Position numbers and translations under genes: made by a program. 64,000 nt of DNA. Source: Neisseria subflava. Lineage in GTDB: Bacteria > Pseudomonadota > Gammaproteobacteria > Burkholderiales > Neisseriaceae. Within the stretch, counting starts at the first letter, position 1. Each line of letters opens with the position of its first letter. The stretch is taken from the NCBI RefSeq assembly GCF_024205705.1, contig NZ_CP073115.1, positions 1,426,001 to 1,490,000 of the forward strand, read 5' to 3'. The notes below the pieces were generated by a model. That model made no database searches. It saw nothing but the letters and a program-made list of their open reading frames with translations, and was not told where the DNA came from. Positions 35,169 through 43,447 of this stretch are shown here, in pieces.

Positions 35169-35705
35169 TCAATTCTGAGTCAACCAATACTGCAAACCAA
35201 TCAAAGTCTTACCATCTTTGATTTCATCGTTTGCCAATGCAGTGCGTACCTCTTCCTTGCTCATCAGGACAGTTTCTGTAATTTCATCCTCATCATTGCT
35301 CAACTCGCTGCCCAAACGCACGCCTTGCGCTTGGTAGAGATACATTTTTTCATCACAAAAACCGACTGCAGTATAAAAGGAGTACAGCAGTTTGACGCTA
35401 TCGGCGACATATGGCGTTTCTTCCGCCAACTCACGCAAAGCGCATTCGGCAGGATCTTCGTCCGCCACATCCAATTTACCCGCAGGCAATTCCAACGTCG
35501 CCTGATCGGCGGCATAACGCCATTGGCGCACCAAAACAACTTTGCCGTCTTCCGTTTCTGCCAATACACACGCAGCACCCGGATGACGGATCACAACCCG
35601 TTGGCTTTCATTGCCGTTGGGCAGGCGCACCCGATCGCGGCTGATGGTAACAAAAGAACCTTCGTAGATTGGCTCACTGCTTAATTTAGTTTCTTTCAAA
35701 TCCAT
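35169..35705 (-). CDS. Nudix hydrolase, ADP-ribose pyrophosphatase-like
   Basis: A 178-residue Nudix protein. The Nudix helix is recognisable as PAECALRELAEET with the E-x7-RE core, but one residue longer than standard between Gly and the first Glu (GKLDVADE), and followed by Pro where Gly is usual. The flanking strand RQWRYAADQATLELPAGKLD and the later VGFCDEKMYLYQAQG match ADP-ribose diphosphatases (NudF). Such enzymes cleave ADP-ribose to AMP and ribose 5-phosphate. Substrate is inferred. It is monocistronic, minus strand, with a DUS upstream. Confidence 0.85.
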   Translation of the reverse strand: MDLKETKLSSEPIYEGSFVTISRDRVRLPNGNESQRVVIRHPGAACVLAETEDGKVVLVRQWRYAADQATLELPAGKLDVADEDPAECALRELAEETPYVADSVKLLYSFYTAVGFCDEKMYLYQAQGVRLGSELSNDEDEITETVLMSKEEVRTALANDEIKDGKTLIGLQYWLTQN

Positions 35706-35790
35706 TTTTTACCTCATTTCCAAATTATTAAATATTAAAGGCCGTCTGAAATTTTACAGAAATAAACTCAGAGGATGCCTTTTCTAATAG

Positions 35791-36438
35791 TTACCGCTGA
35801 TGTCGTTGTTGCAAACGCTCCGTATGTGTTCGCAGCTTTTCACTATTTGCTTGGTAGTCACTTGAAGACAATACAGCAACTATTGCCTCTACCTCATGAG
35901 GAAGCAATAAGGCCGTCTGAAAATTCTTAATATAAGCCGCCGCCTGCCTAATACGGCAAACATTTGGTGGCATTTTCGATTTCAACTCACAATCACCTAA
36001 GAAAACTACCATTGAATGAAACTTCTCCTCAGGAAATTGCAATAGTTCTGACAATGCTTTGATATGAGCATAATTCTGACGCAACGGATTTTGGAAATAA
36101 TGTTTCTGTTTATAGATGATTTGCGTCCATTTAGATTGTTTTTCACTACCAAAAATCCAGCCTGTGTAATTTTTAGTTTCTATCACAAATATCCCAAAAA
36201 TTGAGACATAAATATGATCAATTTGTGTCGTACCATCTCGAGATGGAATAATTAAATCGTGAAACTCAAAATAAGTTTTCTCATCTAAATTTTTTCCAAT
36301 TACAGAACGAACTGCTATTTCTCCCATACTTCCCTTTATTTTAGGATTTTTCAACAGTGCTTTTAATAAAAGCAAAGGAATAATGATCAGAAAAATCCAA
36401 AATATACCTGACATACTTCCCAATATTTGTTCAATCAT
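35791..36438 (-). CDS. NERD-domain (nuclease-related) membrane protein
   Basis: A 215-residue protein with an N-terminal membrane helix (IFWIFLIIIPLLLLKALL) followed by the NERD domain: KGSMGEIAVRSVIG, TQIDHIYVSIFGIFVIETKNYTGWIFG with the Asp and Glu-x-Lys of the nuclease-like core, and KWTQIIYKQKHYFQNPLRQN. NERD proteins resemble Holliday-junction-resolvase-type nucleases and often occur near mobile DNA. Base composition is markedly more AT-rich than neighbours, suggesting transfer. A DUS is present in the coding part near the C-terminus. Activity is unproven. Confidence 0.8.
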   Translation of the reverse strand: MIEQILGSMSGIFWIFLIIIPLLLLKALLKNPKIKGSMGEIAVRSVIGKNLDEKTYFEFHDLIIPSRDGTTQIDHIYVSIFGIFVIETKNYTGWIFGSEKQSKWTQIIYKQKHYFQNPLRQNYAHIKALSELLQFPEEKFHSMVVFLGDCELKSKMPPNVCRIRQAAAYIKNFQTALLLPHEVEAIVAVLSSSDYQANSEKLRTHTERLQQRHQR

Positions 36439-36483
36439 GACGTTTTCTTTTTTATTTAAAACTAAAAATTTATATATTTATGG

Positions 36484-36834
36484 TTATTCCCGAGTGCGTT
36501 CAATCTCAATACCGACCTGGGCCACATCTGGCAAGATACCCGGTTTCACAATACGGACACGCACTTTGGCCGCACCAAAATCATTTAAAATCAATTGGGC
36601 GATATGTTCCGCCAAAGTTTCCAGCAGTAAAAAATCCTGTTCGGCAAGGCTGCGGCGTACGACTTCGCATACTTCGCCATAATGAATGGTGTCGCCGATA
36701 TCGTCGCTCGTGCCGGTACGCTCGGGAACACTGATTTCCAAATCCAAAATCAAAGTCTGTTTACGCTCGCGTTCCCAATCATATACGCCGATTAAAGTAT
36801 CGGCCTTCATGCCGTACAAAAAGATTTTATCCAT
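36484..36834 (-). CDS. folB: Dihydroneopterin aldolase FolB
   Basis: A 116-residue enzyme of folate synthesis, typical length. It opens MDKIFLYGMKADTLIGVYDWERERKQ with the conserved Tyr and Glu of the active site, and the catalytic Lys is in RVRIVKPG near residue 101. It forms an octamer in other bacteria and converts dihydroneopterin to hydroxymethyl-dihydropterin. Divergently transcribed from plsY with 57 bp between the start codons. Confidence 0.92.
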   Translation of the reverse strand: MDKIFLYGMKADTLIGVYDWERERKQTLILDLEISVPERTGTSDDIGDTIHYGEVCEVVRRSLAEQDFLLLETLAEHIAQLILNDFGAAKVRVRIVKPGILPDVAQVGIEIERTRE

Positions 36835-36891
36835 TTGCCTGTCCGTTTTTTTGATAGAATAACCGTTCCCATTTTAAGTAAAGCACCCAAA

Positions 36892-37503
36892 ATGTTCAAT
36901 GTACTCGCCATTATTGCCGCCTATCTTATCGGCTCCCTGTCTTTTGCCGTCATCGTATCAAAATATTACGGCATGGACGATCCGCGCACTTACGGCTCCG
37001 GCAACCCTGGTGCCACCAACGTCTTGCGCAGCGGTAAGAAAAAAGCAGCCGCACTGACCCTGCTCGGCGATGCAGTAAAAGGCTTGGTTGCCGTCATCTT
37101 GGCACGCTGTCTGCAAGATGCTTTAAATTTATCTGATGCAACGATAGCCCTGGTTGCCATCGCCGCATTGGTCGGTCATATGTGGCCAATATTTTTCAAT
37201 TTTAAAGGTGGCAAAGGCGTAGCCACCGCATTAGGCGTCTTACTCGCCCTCTCCCCCGCAACCGCCCTGCTCTGCGCCTTGATCTGGCTGGTTATGGCGT
37301 TCGGTTTCAAAGTATCCTCTCTCGCTGCACTGGTCGCCACCGTCTGTGCCCCAATCTTCGCCTTCTTCATGATGCCACACGCCTCTTGGGCATGGGCAAC
37401 CGTATTCATTGCAGCATTGGTGTTGTACCGCCATAAAAGCAATATTCAAAACCTGATTCAAGGCAAAGAAAGCAAAATCGGGGATAAAGCCGGAAAATCT
37501 TAA
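36892..37503 (+). CDS. plsY: Glycerol-3-phosphate acyltransferase PlsY
   Basis: A 203-residue inner-membrane protein; start at ATG 36892 (MFNVLAIIAAYLIGSLSF) rather than the open frame 57 nt upstream, which encodes non-conserved residues. Signature loops are present: GSGNPGATNVLR (about 37-48), and HMWPIFFNFKGGKGVATALG (about 99-118) with the acyl-phosphate and glycerol-phosphate sites. PlsY uses acyl-phosphate made by PlsX to start phospholipid synthesis. Divergent from folB; a DUS terminator follows. Confidence 0.93.
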   Translation: MFNVLAIIAAYLIGSLSFAVIVSKYYGMDDPRTYGSGNPGATNVLRSGKKKAAALTLLGDAVKGLVAVILARCLQDALNLSDATIALVAIAALVGHMWPIFFNFKGGKGVATALGVLLALSPATALLCALIWLVMAFGFKVSSLAALVATVCAPIFAFFMMPHASWAWATVFIAALVLYRHKSNIQNLIQGKESKIGDKAGKS

Positions 37504-37526
37504 AAGCGTAGATACATTCAAATAAA

Positions 37527-37562
37527 AGGCCGTCTGAAAGTATATTTTTCAGACGGCCTTTT
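37527..37562. terminator. Bidirectional DUS terminator between plsY and ssb
   Basis: AGGCCGTCTGAAA (37527 onward) and TTTCAGACGGCCT (to 37559), flanked by AAAA and TTTT, lie between the convergent plsY and ssb genes. Confidence 0.78.
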
Positions 37563-37576
37563 GTATTGCTCAATGA

Positions 37577-38104
37577 TTAGAATGGAATATCGTCGTCGAT
37601 ATCATCAACCGGAGCGGTCGGTTGTGCCGGAGCAGGACGACGGGCTGGGGCGGCTGGGGGTTCTTGAGCCGGAGCAGATTGGTATTGCTGTTGTGGCACT
37701 TGTTGGTAGCTGCTTTGGCTTGAATGACCTCCTTGGTTGTAGCCGTCATCGTATGGTGCGCCGCCGCTGTTGTCGTTGCGACCGCCGAGCATTTTCATTT
37801 CGTTGGCGATAATGTCGTAAGCGGTGCGCTCGATGCCGTCTTTGCCTTGGTATTTACGACTTTGGATACGGCCTTCCAGGTACACTTGGCTGCCTTTACG
37901 CAGGTATTGACCGGCGATTTCGGCGAGTTTGCGGTACATGGTGATGTTGTGCCATTCGGTACGTTCTACGCGTTGGCCGTTACGGTCATTCCACGTTTCG
38001 CTGGTGGCAACGCTGAAGTTACAGACGGCCTCGCCGTTGGGCATATAGCGGACTTCCGGGTCGCGGCCGAGACGGCCGATGAGGATAACTTTATTCAATG
38101 ACAT
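37577..38104 (-). CDS. ssb: Single-stranded DNA-binding protein SSB
   Basis: Start at ATG 38104 (MSLNKVILIGRLGRDPEVRY) after an AGGAG site; the open frame upstream belongs to the neighbouring gene. 175 residues: an OB-fold (residues 1-110), a Gly/Gln/Pro-rich linker (YQQVPQQQYQSAPAQEPP region) and the acidic C-terminal peptide DDDIPF that docks partner proteins. Essential for replication and repair, and relevant to transformation in Neisseria. The start lies 1 nt from the end of the YajR-like gene, so the two are probably co-transcribed. Confidence 0.95.
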   Translation of the reverse strand: MSLNKVILIGRLGRDPEVRYMPNGEAVCNFSVATSETWNDRNGQRVERTEWHNITMYRKLAEIAGQYLRKGSQVYLEGRIQSRKYQGKDGIERTAYDIIANEMKMLGGRNDNSGGAPYDDGYNQGGHSSQSSYQQVPQQQYQSAPAQEPPAAPARRPAPAQPTAPVDDIDDDIPF

Positions 38105-38105
38105 T

Positions 38106-39488
38106 TTACACTCCTGTGATAATTTTTTCGGCGGCCTCTTGGTCGAATCCTTTTTGCAAGGCCTTGATATAAATGGTTTGTTTGTCTGCGCTAAAGCTGA
38201 TGCTTTCAACGCCTTCAATTTCGGTCAATTTTTGGTAGAGCAAATCCGGATTTTGTTGCCATTCGGCGTTAAGCGGATAGCTGAGGTTTTTGACAGGTTT
38301 AGGTGCCGGCGAAATGACTGCCAATACCAGCCACAGCAACATCAATACGCTACAAAAGGCAAATACGCCTACAAAACCGTATTTTTGGAACAATAAACCA
38401 CCGGTTGCGCCGCCGACAAACAAGCCGACCGACTGCATGGTGTTATATACGCCCATCGCCGTGCCTTTCAAATCGGACGGAGCGATTTTCGATACCATAG
38501 ACGGCAGGCTGGCTTCCAATACATTGAAACCAATAAAATAAACAATCAGATAAGCGGTAATCAACCATACCGAGTGCATTCCGAACAGCAGACCGATTTG
38601 CGCCGCGGCAATGCAGATGATACCAAGGATAAACACTTGTTTGAGTTTGTTGCGCGTTTCGCCGACGATAATCAGCGGCACCATAATAATCAAGCCGGTA
38701 ATGGTTGACGGCAGATAGACTTGCCAGTGATGGATTTTTTCCAAACCCAGCTGCGTCATGGCAAACGGCAATGCGGTAAATAAAGCCATTTGCGCCGCAT
38801 GCAAGGCAAAAATACCGAAGTCGAGATTGAGCAGTTGGCGGTTTTTCAATACCTCACCCATACGCGAAGGCTGCGCCTGCGTGTCTTCGTGCATTTTTGA
38901 CACTTCCGGATCAGGTGTCATCCAGGCAACCACGCCGATACTGATTACCGTCAGAATACCGGTCAGCGCAAACAGGCCGGATACGCCGATAAAGCTGGCA
39001 ATCATCGGCGCCAGCACTAGGCTGACGGAGAAGGTCAAGCCGATACTTAGGCCGATCATCGCCATCGCACGCGTCCGCACTTCGTTACGGGTCAAATCTG
39101 CCAGCAAAGCCGTTACCGCCGCACTGACGGCACCCGCTCCTTGAATGGCACGCGCGGCAACCAACATCTGCAGACTGTCGGCAACTGCGGCCAAAAAACT
39201 ACCCGCCGCAAATACAATCAGGCCGGCATAAATCACTTTTTTGCGGCCGAACTTGTCGGAAGCCATGCCCAAAGGCAGCTGTAGCAAAGCCTGTGTCAGC
39301 CCGTAAATACCCATCGCCATACCGACCAGCGCTTTATTGTTTTCTGCTCCGGGCAACGAAGCGGCATACATCGCCAAAACAGGCAACACCAAAAACATCC
39401 CCAACATACGCAGTGCGTAAACGCCGGAAAGTGTGGTACTGGCACGCCACTCGTGCGGAAACATTTGAATGCGGTTATCTCTTGCCAT
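38106..39488 (-). CDS. MFS transporter, YajR-like with C-terminal YAM domain
   Basis: A 460-residue major facilitator with 12 predicted membrane helices and the motif LGMASDKFGRKKVIYAGL between TM2 and TM3. After TM12 a soluble C-terminal tail (about 400-460: YQKLTEIEGVESISFSAD, QEAAEKIITG) matches the ferredoxin-like YAM domain of E. coli YajR. Substrate unknown, probably a proton-driven drug or metabolite exporter. It overlaps the ssb ribosome binding site at its 3' end. Confidence 0.85.
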   Translation of the reverse strand: MARDNRIQMFPHEWRASTTLSGVYALRMLGMFLVLPVLAMYAASLPGAENNKALVGMAMGIYGLTQALLQLPLGMASDKFGRKKVIYAGLIVFAAGSFLAAVADSLQMLVAARAIQGAGAVSAAVTALLADLTRNEVRTRAMAMIGLSIGLTFSVSLVLAPMIASFIGVSGLFALTGILTVISIGVVAWMTPDPEVSKMHEDTQAQPSRMGEVLKNRQLLNLDFGIFALHAAQMALFTALPFAMTQLGLEKIHHWQVYLPSTITGLIIMVPLIIVGETRNKLKQVFILGIICIAAAQIGLLFGMHSVWLITAYLIVYFIGFNVLEASLPSMVSKIAPSDLKGTAMGVYNTMQSVGLFVGGATGGLLFQKYGFVGVFAFCSVLMLLWLVLAVISPAPKPVKNLSYPLNAEWQQNPDLLYQKLTEIEGVESISFSADKQTIYIKALQKGFDQEAAEKIITGV

Positions 39489-39678
39489 AAATAATGTTTC
39501 AGACGGCCTTAAGTTTGCGAAAGGCCGTCTGAAAGTGTGAATTAACAGATTTCCTGATTATACAGGATTCAAAAGAATTGCATGGGGTCAAATCGCAAGC
39601 CGTTTATCGCAAACCTGCTTCATCGGTATAAAACGGTTTCAACTGAAAACCAGCATGCCCTATCCCATTTATCCCGAA

Positions 39679-40302
39679 TCAACCCCACTGCCATCTATTC
39701 CGCCACGCGCCCAATACGGCATTCGGATATTTGTTGCTGCCCAAGCTGCCGTTAAACCTTGCCAACGCGCGGACAATATTGCCTTTTTCGATATTGTTGT
39801 AATGGCGCAGAATAGTGCAGCCGTAGCGCAGATTGGTGCGGATGTCGAAAAGGTTGTGCGACGGATTGCCGATATAGTTTTTCCAAAACGGCATCACCTG
39901 CATCAAACCGCGCGCACCCACGCCACTGATGGCATATTGGCGAAACGCGCTTTCCACTTCAATCAAACCCAAAATCACTTGAGTATTGAGTCCGGCCCGG
40001 CTGCTTTCGTATTGGATATTGATCAGCAGACGGCGGCGCTCGCCTTCATCGGGAATAAAGCGTGCCAATCGGGAAGACATCGCCGCCAACCAACGCTCCC
40101 CTTCCCTTGCATCGGTAAACACCAGCCGCGCAGGACTGGCGCTATTGATCGAACTGCGCATCACGGACGCCACATCATCGGCCAGCGTTTCTTCACGTTG
40201 CGCCCCCGCCCATGCGGCCGTAGGCGTCAGAAGCATGGCTCCGCCGACTTGCAACAGGCGGCGGCGCGATAAAAATAAGGAATCTTGGTTTTCCGATTTC
40301 AT
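39679..40302 (-). CDS. Lytic transglycosylase (SLT family) with a Tat signal
   Basis: A 207-residue SLT-domain protein. The N-terminus has a twin-arginine signal (SRRRLLQVGG, then a hydrophobic stretch ending AAWAG), suggesting export as a folded protein. The catalytic Glu is in GLIEVESAFRQYAIS, and SGVGARGLMQVMPF and ARFNGSLGSNKYPNAV are family motifs. It cuts the glycan strands of peptidoglycan with formation of the anhydro product. Such enzymes act only on non-O-acetylated MurNAc, which links it functionally to the patAB/ape1 operon. Tat export is inferred from the motif. Confidence 0.85.
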   Translation of the reverse strand: MKSENQDSLFLSRRRLLQVGGAMLLTPTAAWAGAQREETLADDVASVMRSSINSASPARLVFTDAREGERWLAAMSSRLARFIPDEGERRRLLINIQYESSRAGLNTQVILGLIEVESAFRQYAISGVGARGLMQVMPFWKNYIGNPSHNLFDIRTNLRYGCTILRHYNNIEKGNIVRALARFNGSLGSNKYPNAVLGAWRNRWQWG

Positions 40303-40370
40303 GTGTTTTCTCTTTTTAGGCCGTCAGAAAAGTTCAGACGGCCTTTGATATATTTGCTTAAAATCGGCAT

Positions 40371-40475
40371 TATAAAATACATCTATGAGCAGAATCAAAG
40401 AGCTGTATTCCTTTTATTGTCAAGTGATACCGCCTCAAGTAACATTTAGGTTTTTCTAATCAAGCGGTATTTTTT
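40371..40475 (+). promoter_or_regulatory. ppx leader: TATAAA box, 24-codon ORF and a hairpin abutting the ppx start
   Basis: TATAAA (40371-40376) precedes a short frame from ATG 40385 to TAA 40457-40459 encoding a 24-residue peptide rich in Phe and Tyr near its ends (SRIKELYSFY, then VTFRFF). ATACCGC (40427-40433) can pair with GCGGTAT (40464-40470), followed by TTTTT reaching the ppx ATG at 40476. The peptide stop lies in the hairpin loop. This looks like a leader-peptide attenuator, but the stem is short (7 bp) and no -35 is clear. Confidence 0.35.
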
Positions 40476-41984
40476 ATGACCACCACTCCCGCCAACGTTT
40501 TAGCCTCCGTCGATTTGGGTTCCAATAGTTTCCGCCTGCAAATTTGTGAAAACAACAACGGCCAGCTGAAAGTCATCGACTCCTTCAAACAAATGGTACG
40601 CTTTGCCGCCGGCTTGGACGAACAAAAAAACCTGAGCGAAGCCTCTCAAGAACAAGCCTTGGAATGTTTGGCAAAATTCGGCGAACGCCTGCGCGGATTC
40701 CAACCTGAAAACGTGCGCGTGGTGGCCACCAACACTTTCCGCGTCGCCAAAAACATCGCCCAATTCCTGCCCCGTGCCGAAGCGGCGCTGGGTTTTCCCA
40801 TCGAAGTCATTGCCGGCCGCGAAGAAGCGCGTCTGATTTACACCGGCGTAGTGCATACCCTGCCGCCCAAAGGCGACAAAATGCTGGTTATCGACATTGG
40901 CGGCGGCTCGACCGAATTTGTCATCGGCTCGGATTTGCAACCGCTGACCACAGAAAGCCTGCCTTTGGGCTGCGTAACATACAGCATGCGCTTCTTCCAA
41001 AACAAAGTGACCGCCAAAGATTTCCAAGCCGCCGTTTCCGCCGCGCGTATCGAAATCCAGCGCATCAGCAAACTGATGAAGCGCACCGGTTGGGATTTCG
41101 CCATCGGCACGTCCGGTTCGGCCAAATCCATACGCGACGTTTTGGCGGCCGAATTGCCGCAGGAAGCCGACATTACCGCCCAAGGCATGCGTTATCTTGC
41201 CGATAGGATTATCGAAGCCGGTTCGGTTAAAAAAGCCAAATTTGAAAACCTCAAACCCGAACGCGTCGAAGTTTTTGCGGGCGGGTTGGCCGTGATGATG
41301 GCCGCTTTCGACGAACTCTCGCTGACCAAAATGACCGTTACCGAAGCCGCCCTCCGCGACGGCGTGTTCTACGACTTAATCGGCCGCAGCCTCAATGTCG
41401 ATATGCGCGAGCAGACAACGGCAGAGTTCCAAAAACGCTACCACGTCAGCCTCAACCAAGCCAAACGTGTTGCCGATACCGCGCAAGCCTTCATGAACAG
41501 CCTGTGCCACGCCAAAAACGTAACCGTTCAAGAACTCGCCCTGTGGAACCAATACCTCAGCCGCGCAGGCCGTCTGCATGAAATCGGCTTGGATATCGCC
41601 CATACCGGTTATCACAAACACTCCGCCTACATTCTCGAAAACGCCGATATGCCGGGCTTCTCACGCAAAGAGCAAACCATTTTGGCGCAACTGGTTATCG
41701 GCCATCGCGGCGACCTCAAGAAAATGGCGGACATTATCGGCGACAACGAAATCATGTGGTGTGCCGTATTGTCCCTGCGTCTGGCCGCCCTCTTCTGCCG
41801 CTCGCGCCTGCCGCTCGATTTGCCGCCGCAAACCCAGCTTCGCGTCGATGAAAACAGCCACAGTTTCATCTTGCGCATCAATGCCCAATGGCTGGAGCAA
41901 CACCCCCTCATCGCCGATGCGCTGGACTACGAAAGCGCGCAATGGCAAAAAATCGATATGCCTTTCTCGGTTCAAGCACAATAA
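40476..41984 (+). CDS. ppx: Exopolyphosphatase Ppx (Ppx/GppA family)
   Basis: A 502-residue ASKHA-fold phosphatase, about the length of E. coli Ppx. Phosphate loops are LASVDLGSNSFRLQIC at the start and VIDIGGGSTEFVIG near 140; the conserved GREEARLIYTGV and IGTSGSAKSIRD are present, followed by the HD-like helical domain (HEIGLDIAHTGYHKHSAYIL near 370). It removes terminal phosphate from polyphosphate (and possibly pppGpp). No Shine-Dalgarno sequence precedes the ATG, which directly follows a T-run; see the leader entry. The next gene rbfA starts 87 bp after its stop. Confidence 0.92.
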   Translation: MTTTPANVLASVDLGSNSFRLQICENNNGQLKVIDSFKQMVRFAAGLDEQKNLSEASQEQALECLAKFGERLRGFQPENVRVVATNTFRVAKNIAQFLPRAEAALGFPIEVIAGREEARLIYTGVVHTLPPKGDKMLVIDIGGGSTEFVIGSDLQPLTTESLPLGCVTYSMRFFQNKVTAKDFQAAVSAARIEIQRISKLMKRTGWDFAIGTSGSAKSIRDVLAAELPQEADITAQGMRYLADRIIEAGSVKKAKFENLKPERVEVFAGGLAVMMAAFDELSLTKMTVTEAALRDGVFYDLIGRSLNVDMREQTTAEFQKRYHVSLNQAKRVADTAQAFMNSLCHAKNVTVQELALWNQYLSRAGRLHEIGLDIAHTGYHKHSAYILENADMPGFSRKEQTILAQLVIGHRGDLKKMADIIGDNEIMWCAVLSLRLAALFCRSRLPLDLPPQTQLRVDENSHSFILRINAQWLEQHPLIADALDYESAQWQKIDMPFSVQAQ

Positions 41985-42071
41985 ACCGCGCTCCGTTATA
42001 ATAGGCAGCTTTTCAAAATCCAAACCGCAGGCCGTCTGAAAATGACAGCCTGCCATACATCAAGGAAAACC

Positions 42072-42443
42072 ATGAGAAAACCCCAACGCGGCTACGCCCG
42101 CCAAGACCGTGTCAAAGAACAAATCATGCGCGAGCTTGCCGAACTCGTCCGCACCGGCCTGAAAGACCCGCGCGCCGGTTTCATCACCATCAACGAAGTC
42201 GAAGTCACCCGCGATTACAGCCACGCCACCGTGTTCTACACCGTCCTCGACGACAGCACACGCGACATTACCGAAGAAGCTTTGGAACACGCCAAAGGCC
42301 ATTTGCGCAGCGAATTGGCCAAACGCATCAAACTCTTCAAAACGCCCGAGCTGCACTTCAAATACGACGAATCACTCGAACGCGGCATGAGCATTTCCAG
42401 CCTGATCGACCAAGTAGCGGCGGAAAAACCGGTTGAAGACTGA
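42072..42443 (+). CDS. rbfA: Ribosome-binding factor A (RbfA)
   Basis: Start at ATG 42072, after an AAGGAAAA site; 123 residues, typical length. KH-like fold: MRKPQRGYARQDRVKEQIMR, LAELVRTGLKDPRAGFITI, VTRDYSHATVFYTVL and the final ELHFKYDESLERGMSISSLI. It matures the 30S subunit and helps 16S rRNA 5' end processing, needed at low temperature. Followed by a short DUS hairpin and truB, an order seen in many bacteria. Confidence 0.94.
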   Translation: MRKPQRGYARQDRVKEQIMRELAELVRTGLKDPRAGFITINEVEVTRDYSHATVFYTVLDDSTRDITEEALEHAKGHLRSELAKRIKLFKTPELHFKYDESLERGMSISSLIDQVAAEKPVED

Positions 42444-42458
42444 TTGATTAAAACATAC

Positions 42459-42486
42459 AGGCCGTCTGAATGCCTTCAGACGGCCT
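42459..42486 (+). terminator. DUS hairpin between rbfA and truB
   Basis: AGGCCGTCTGAA (42459-42470) and TTCAGACGGCCT (42475-42486) are separated by 4 nt. No T-run follows, so it probably reduces rather than stops transcription into truB. Confidence 0.6.
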
Positions 42487-42510
42487 GAACATTAATATTC
42501 CCTAATTAAT

Positions 42511-43425
42511 ATGACCAATAAACCTACCAAACGCTCGGTCAACGGCGTCCTTCTCCTCGACAAGCCTGAAGGCCTTTCCAGCAACACTGCCCTGCAAAAA
42601 GCACGGCGCTTGTTCCGTGCCGAAAAAGCCGGGCATACTGGCGTACTCGATCCTTTGGCCACAGGGCTTTTGCCTGTTTGTTTCGGCGAAGCGACCAAGT
42701 TCGCCCAATATCTGATTGATGCCGACAAAGCCTATACGGCCACGCTGAAACTGGGCGAAGCCAGCAGTACGGGTGACGCCGAAGGTGAAATCGTTGCCAC
42801 CGCACGCGCCGATATTTCATTGTCCGAATTTCAGACGGCCTGCCAAGCCTTAACGGGCGATATCCGCCAAGTGCCGCCGATGTTTTCAGCCCTCAAGCAC
42901 GAAGGCAAACCGCTGTACGAATACGCGCGCAAAGGTATCGTTATTGAACGCAAAGCGCGCGACATCACCATTTACTCCATTGATATCACTGAATTTGATG
43001 CACCAAAAGCCGTGATAGACGTACGTTGCAGCAAGGGTACTTACATCCGCACCCTCAGCGAAGACATCGCTAAACATATCGGCACATTCGCCCACCTGAC
43101 CGCCCTGCGCCGTACTGAAACCGCCGGTTTTACCATTGCCCAAAGCCACACGCTCGAAGCCTTGGCAGAATTGGACGAAGCCGAACGCGATGCCTTGTTG
43201 CTGCCTTGCGATGTCTTGGTGCAACATTTCCCCAAACTTGAGTTAAACGACTACGCCGTTACCATGCTTAAACACGGCCAGCGCCCCCAGTTTACCGAAG
43301 ACATTTCCGCCGAACAGCCCATCCGTGTGTACAGCCGAGACGGCACATTTATCGGACTGGTGGAATATCAAAAAGAAATAGGCCGTCTGAAAGCCTTGCG
43401 TCTGATGAATACCGCCGACAAATAA
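42511..43425 (+). CDS. truB: tRNA pseudouridine(55) synthase TruB
   Basis: A 304-residue pseudouridine synthase. The catalytic Asp is in GHTGVLDPLATGLLPVCFG, and the opening GVLLLDKPEGLSSN is the conserved family start; RVRCSKG-type motif appears as VIDVRCSKGTYIRTLSEDI. It makes the T-loop pseudouridine at position 55 in tRNAs. The open frame has two internal DUS (42833-42844 and near 43380), the latter read as GRLKALR. Confidence 0.95.
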   Translation: MTNKPTKRSVNGVLLLDKPEGLSSNTALQKARRLFRAEKAGHTGVLDPLATGLLPVCFGEATKFAQYLIDADKAYTATLKLGEASSTGDAEGEIVATARADISLSEFQTACQALTGDIRQVPPMFSALKHEGKPLYEYARKGIVIERKARDITIYSIDITEFDAPKAVIDVRCSKGTYIRTLSEDIAKHIGTFAHLTALRRTETAGFTIAQSHTLEALAELDEAERDALLLPCDVLVQHFPKLELNDYAVTMLKHGQRPQFTEDISAEQPIRVYSRDGTFIGLVEYQKEIGRLKALRLMNTADK

Positions 43426-43447
43426 CTTCCTGCAAAGAAAGCCAATC

